NCBI GenBank assembly: GCA_050122535.1 | Contig: JASFIT010000225.1 | Span: 1-7,581 of the forward strand | Direction: 5' to 3' | Origin: JASFEQ01 sp050122535 | Lineage (GTDB): Bacteria; Desulfobacterota; DSM-4660; Desulfatiglandales; HGW-15 | DNA: 7,581 nucleotides | Part shown: piece by piece, positions 6,104-7,581 of the stretch | Layout: each line of letters opens with the position of its first letter | Numbering within the stretch: position 1 is the stretch's first letter | Program-made: the position numbers and the translations under genes | Notes under the pieces: generated by a model | What the model was told of the DNA's origin: nothing | The model's database searches: none | What the model saw: only the letters and a program-made list of their open reading frames with translations

Positions 6104-7581
6104 CTACTCTTCTTCACCCGACTTCTCTTCCCCTTCCTCCTCCTTGGCGAATTTCTTGACAATTTCCGCAATTTCCAAGAAGCGTTCATCCGCCTTTCTA
6201 AAGAGGGTGCCTTCGGGATATGTCCCATCAGGCTGGAGTTCTCCAGCTTCTGTCCCCGTCAGAATTTCAATGCCTTGCTCAACCGTGGAAATGGGCCAGA
6301 CGTGGAACTGCCCCGCTTTCACAGCATCAACGACATCTTTTTTGAGCATGAGGTTTCGGACGTTTTTTCCCGGGATGATAACCCCTTGACGGCCATTAAG
6401 CCCCTTGTGCTTGCAGATGTCAAAAAAGGCCTCCACCTTACGGGTTACGCCACCCACGGCCTGGATTTCCCCTTTCTGGCTGACCGAACCTGTCACACCG
6501 ATACCCTGGTAAATGGGGATCCTTGCCAGGGCACTTAAGAGGGCAAAAAGCTCTGTACTGGAAGCGCTGTCCCCCTCCACGAGCCCATAACTCTGCTCAA
6601 AACACAAGTTCGCCGTAATGGACAGGGGCTTGTTATGGGCGAATCGTTCTTTCAGAAAGCTGGTAAGGATCATGACGCCCTTGGTGTGAATGTTGCCACT
6701 CATCTTGGATTCACGTTCGATGCCAACCACACCCTCGCGACCCACGGAGACGGTCGCTGTGATCCGGTTGGGTTTACCGAATTCGTGATCACCTGTCATG
6801 AGAATGGATATCCCATTGATCTGACCGATTTTAGAGCCATCCGTTTCGATCCAGAAGATATCCTTCTCCACCATTTCTTTGACCCGTTCCTCCCATAGGT
6901 TGGATCTGAAAATGCGCTTTTGAATGGCCTCTTCCACGTGAACCTGTTGGATAAATTCCGTCTCATCCTGGCCAGCAAAGTAATTGGCCTCTCTGATGAG
7001 GTCGCTGATGTCCCCCAGTTCAAGGGTGAGTTTATCCCGGTCTTCGGTGCGCTCCATGCTGTATTCAAGGATCCGAGCCACACCGGTTCGATCCAGATGA
7101 CGGATGTCCTGCTCAGAACAGAAGTCCCCGATCATTTGTGCCACCTGCAAGGAGGTCTCCTCTTTTCGGTCCATCCGGTCATCCATGTGTGCCTTGACCT
7201 TGAAGAGTTTCTGGAAACGATCATCGTAGACGTGAAGTAATTCGAAAAGGTATGGATCGCCCGTAAGCACGATTTTGATATTGAGAGGAACAGGCTCGGG
7301 ACGAATGGTTCTTGTGCTGAAAAGGCCATAAAGCTCCCCTAAATCTTCAATCCGAATTTCCTCATCTCGAAGTGCCCGTTTCAGTGCTTCATAGGAAACA
7401 TACCACCTGAGCAGATCCAACACCTTCATGATGAGATATCCACCATTCGCCTTGTGAAGGACCCCCGGCTTGATCATGGTGAAATCGGTAAACAGGGCGC
7501 CGAACAATGCCTGGCGTTCAATCGTCCCGAAGAGGTTGGGATAAATGGGATTGGATTCAATGACAACCGGGGCACCTTCTG
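6104..7581 (-). CDS. Lon-related AAA+ ATP-dependent protease (5'-partial)
   Basis: C-terminal portion of a Lon-like protease of the class with an AAA_32-type ATPase and a C-terminal Lon protease domain (E. coli YcbZ is a relative). The frame is open to the right edge (PVVIESNPIYPNLFGTIERQA precedes the first in-window TTG codon at 7507), so the start and the Walker A region lie outside. Counting from that codon, the visible ATPase part has FTDFTMIKPGVLHKANGGYLI (6-26), LTGDPYLFELL (81-91) and FQKLFKVKAHMDDRMDR (98-114). The protease domain has the GDSAS motif with catalytic Ser314 and, 43 residues later as in E. coli Lon (Ser679/Lys722), Lys357 in GGVTRK. TGSVSQKGEIQAVGG and QGVIIPGKNVRNLML are typical. 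The protein ends in a very acidic tail rich in Glu. It presumably degrades misfolded or regulatory proteins in the cytoplasm. It is the first gene of the minus-strand set. Confidence 0.93.
   Translation of the reverse strand, partial: EGAPVVIESNPIYPNLFGTIERQALFGALFTDFTMIKPGVLHKANGGYLIMKVLDLLRWYVSYEALKRALRDEEIRIEDLGELYGLFSTRTIRPEPVPLNIKIVLTGDPYLFELLHVYDDRFQKLFKVKAHMDDRMDRKEETSLQVAQMIGDFCSEQDIRHLDRTGVARILEYSMERTEDRDKLTLELGDISDLIREANYFAGQDETEFIQQVHVEEAIQKRIFRSNLWEERVKEMVEKDIFWIETDGSKIGQINGISILMTGDHEFGKPNRITATVSVGREGVVGIERESKMSGNIHTKGVMILTSFLKERFAHNKPLSITANLCFEQSYGLVEGDSASSTELFALLSALARIPIYQGIGVTGSVSQKGEIQAVGGVTRKVEAFFDICKHKGLNGRQGVIIPGKNVRNLMLKKDVVDAVKAGQFHVWPISTVEQGIEILTGTEAGELQPDGTYPEGTLFRKADERFLEIAEIVKKFAKEEEGEEKSGEEE

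Noticed and set aside
6017..6538. 173-codon plus-strand frame opposite the Lon-related and BFN genes
   Set aside because: It is antisense to the conserved Lon C-terminus and spans the BFN promoter; it is a shadow of real genes.

Overview
The window looks like a piece of an anaerobic bacterial chromosome, most plausibly a Desulfobacterota-type ("deltaproteobacterial") organism. That placement is an inference from gene content: a UbiD-family (prenyl-FMN) decarboxylase, a corrinoid/4Fe-4S reductive-dehalogenase-like enzyme and a LivK-type solute-binding protein stand beside a Lon-related protease and a bifunctional-nuclease-family protein. No rRNA or other taxonomic marker is present. Coding density is high, all intergenic gaps are below 240 bp, and I see no tRNA, rRNA, CRISPR array or insertion sequence.

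Left half (1-4533, + strand): the 3' part of a periplasmic branched-chain-amino-acid-type substrate-binding protein, cut by the left edge, ends in a strong 37-nt hairpin. After a 238-bp gap comes a three-gene set: a UbiD-like decarboxylase with an unusual active-site motif, a 103-aa EthD-like dimeric alpha/beta-barrel protein 19 bp downstream, and, after a 116-bp spacer holding a perfect hairpin and three 8-bp tandem repeats, a reductive-dehalogenase-like protein without a Tat signal. Each of the three genes has a clear Shine-Dalgarno sequence. The likely theme is uptake and anaerobic transformation (decarboxylation plus reductive removal of a substituent) of an aromatic or similar organic acid. 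The substrate cannot be read from the sequence.

Right half (4596-7581, - strand, convergent with the first): a Lon-related AAA+ protease (N-terminal part beyond the right edge), a BFN/DUF151 protein with its own sigma70-like promoter, and a ten-helix EamA/DMT exporter whose ribosome binding site lies in one arm of an inverted repeat. These look like housekeeping or accessory genes with no evident tie to the catabolic set.

The best candidate for something new is the UbiD / EthD-like / cytoplasmic RdhA-like cassette. The RdhA-like protein keeps the Tyr-Asn-Arg active-site spacing of PceA and all eight cluster cysteines, but has no export signal and no nearby RdhB anchor. The UbiD-like protein has lost the usual E-G-P-[FY]-G-[E/D] catalytic block.
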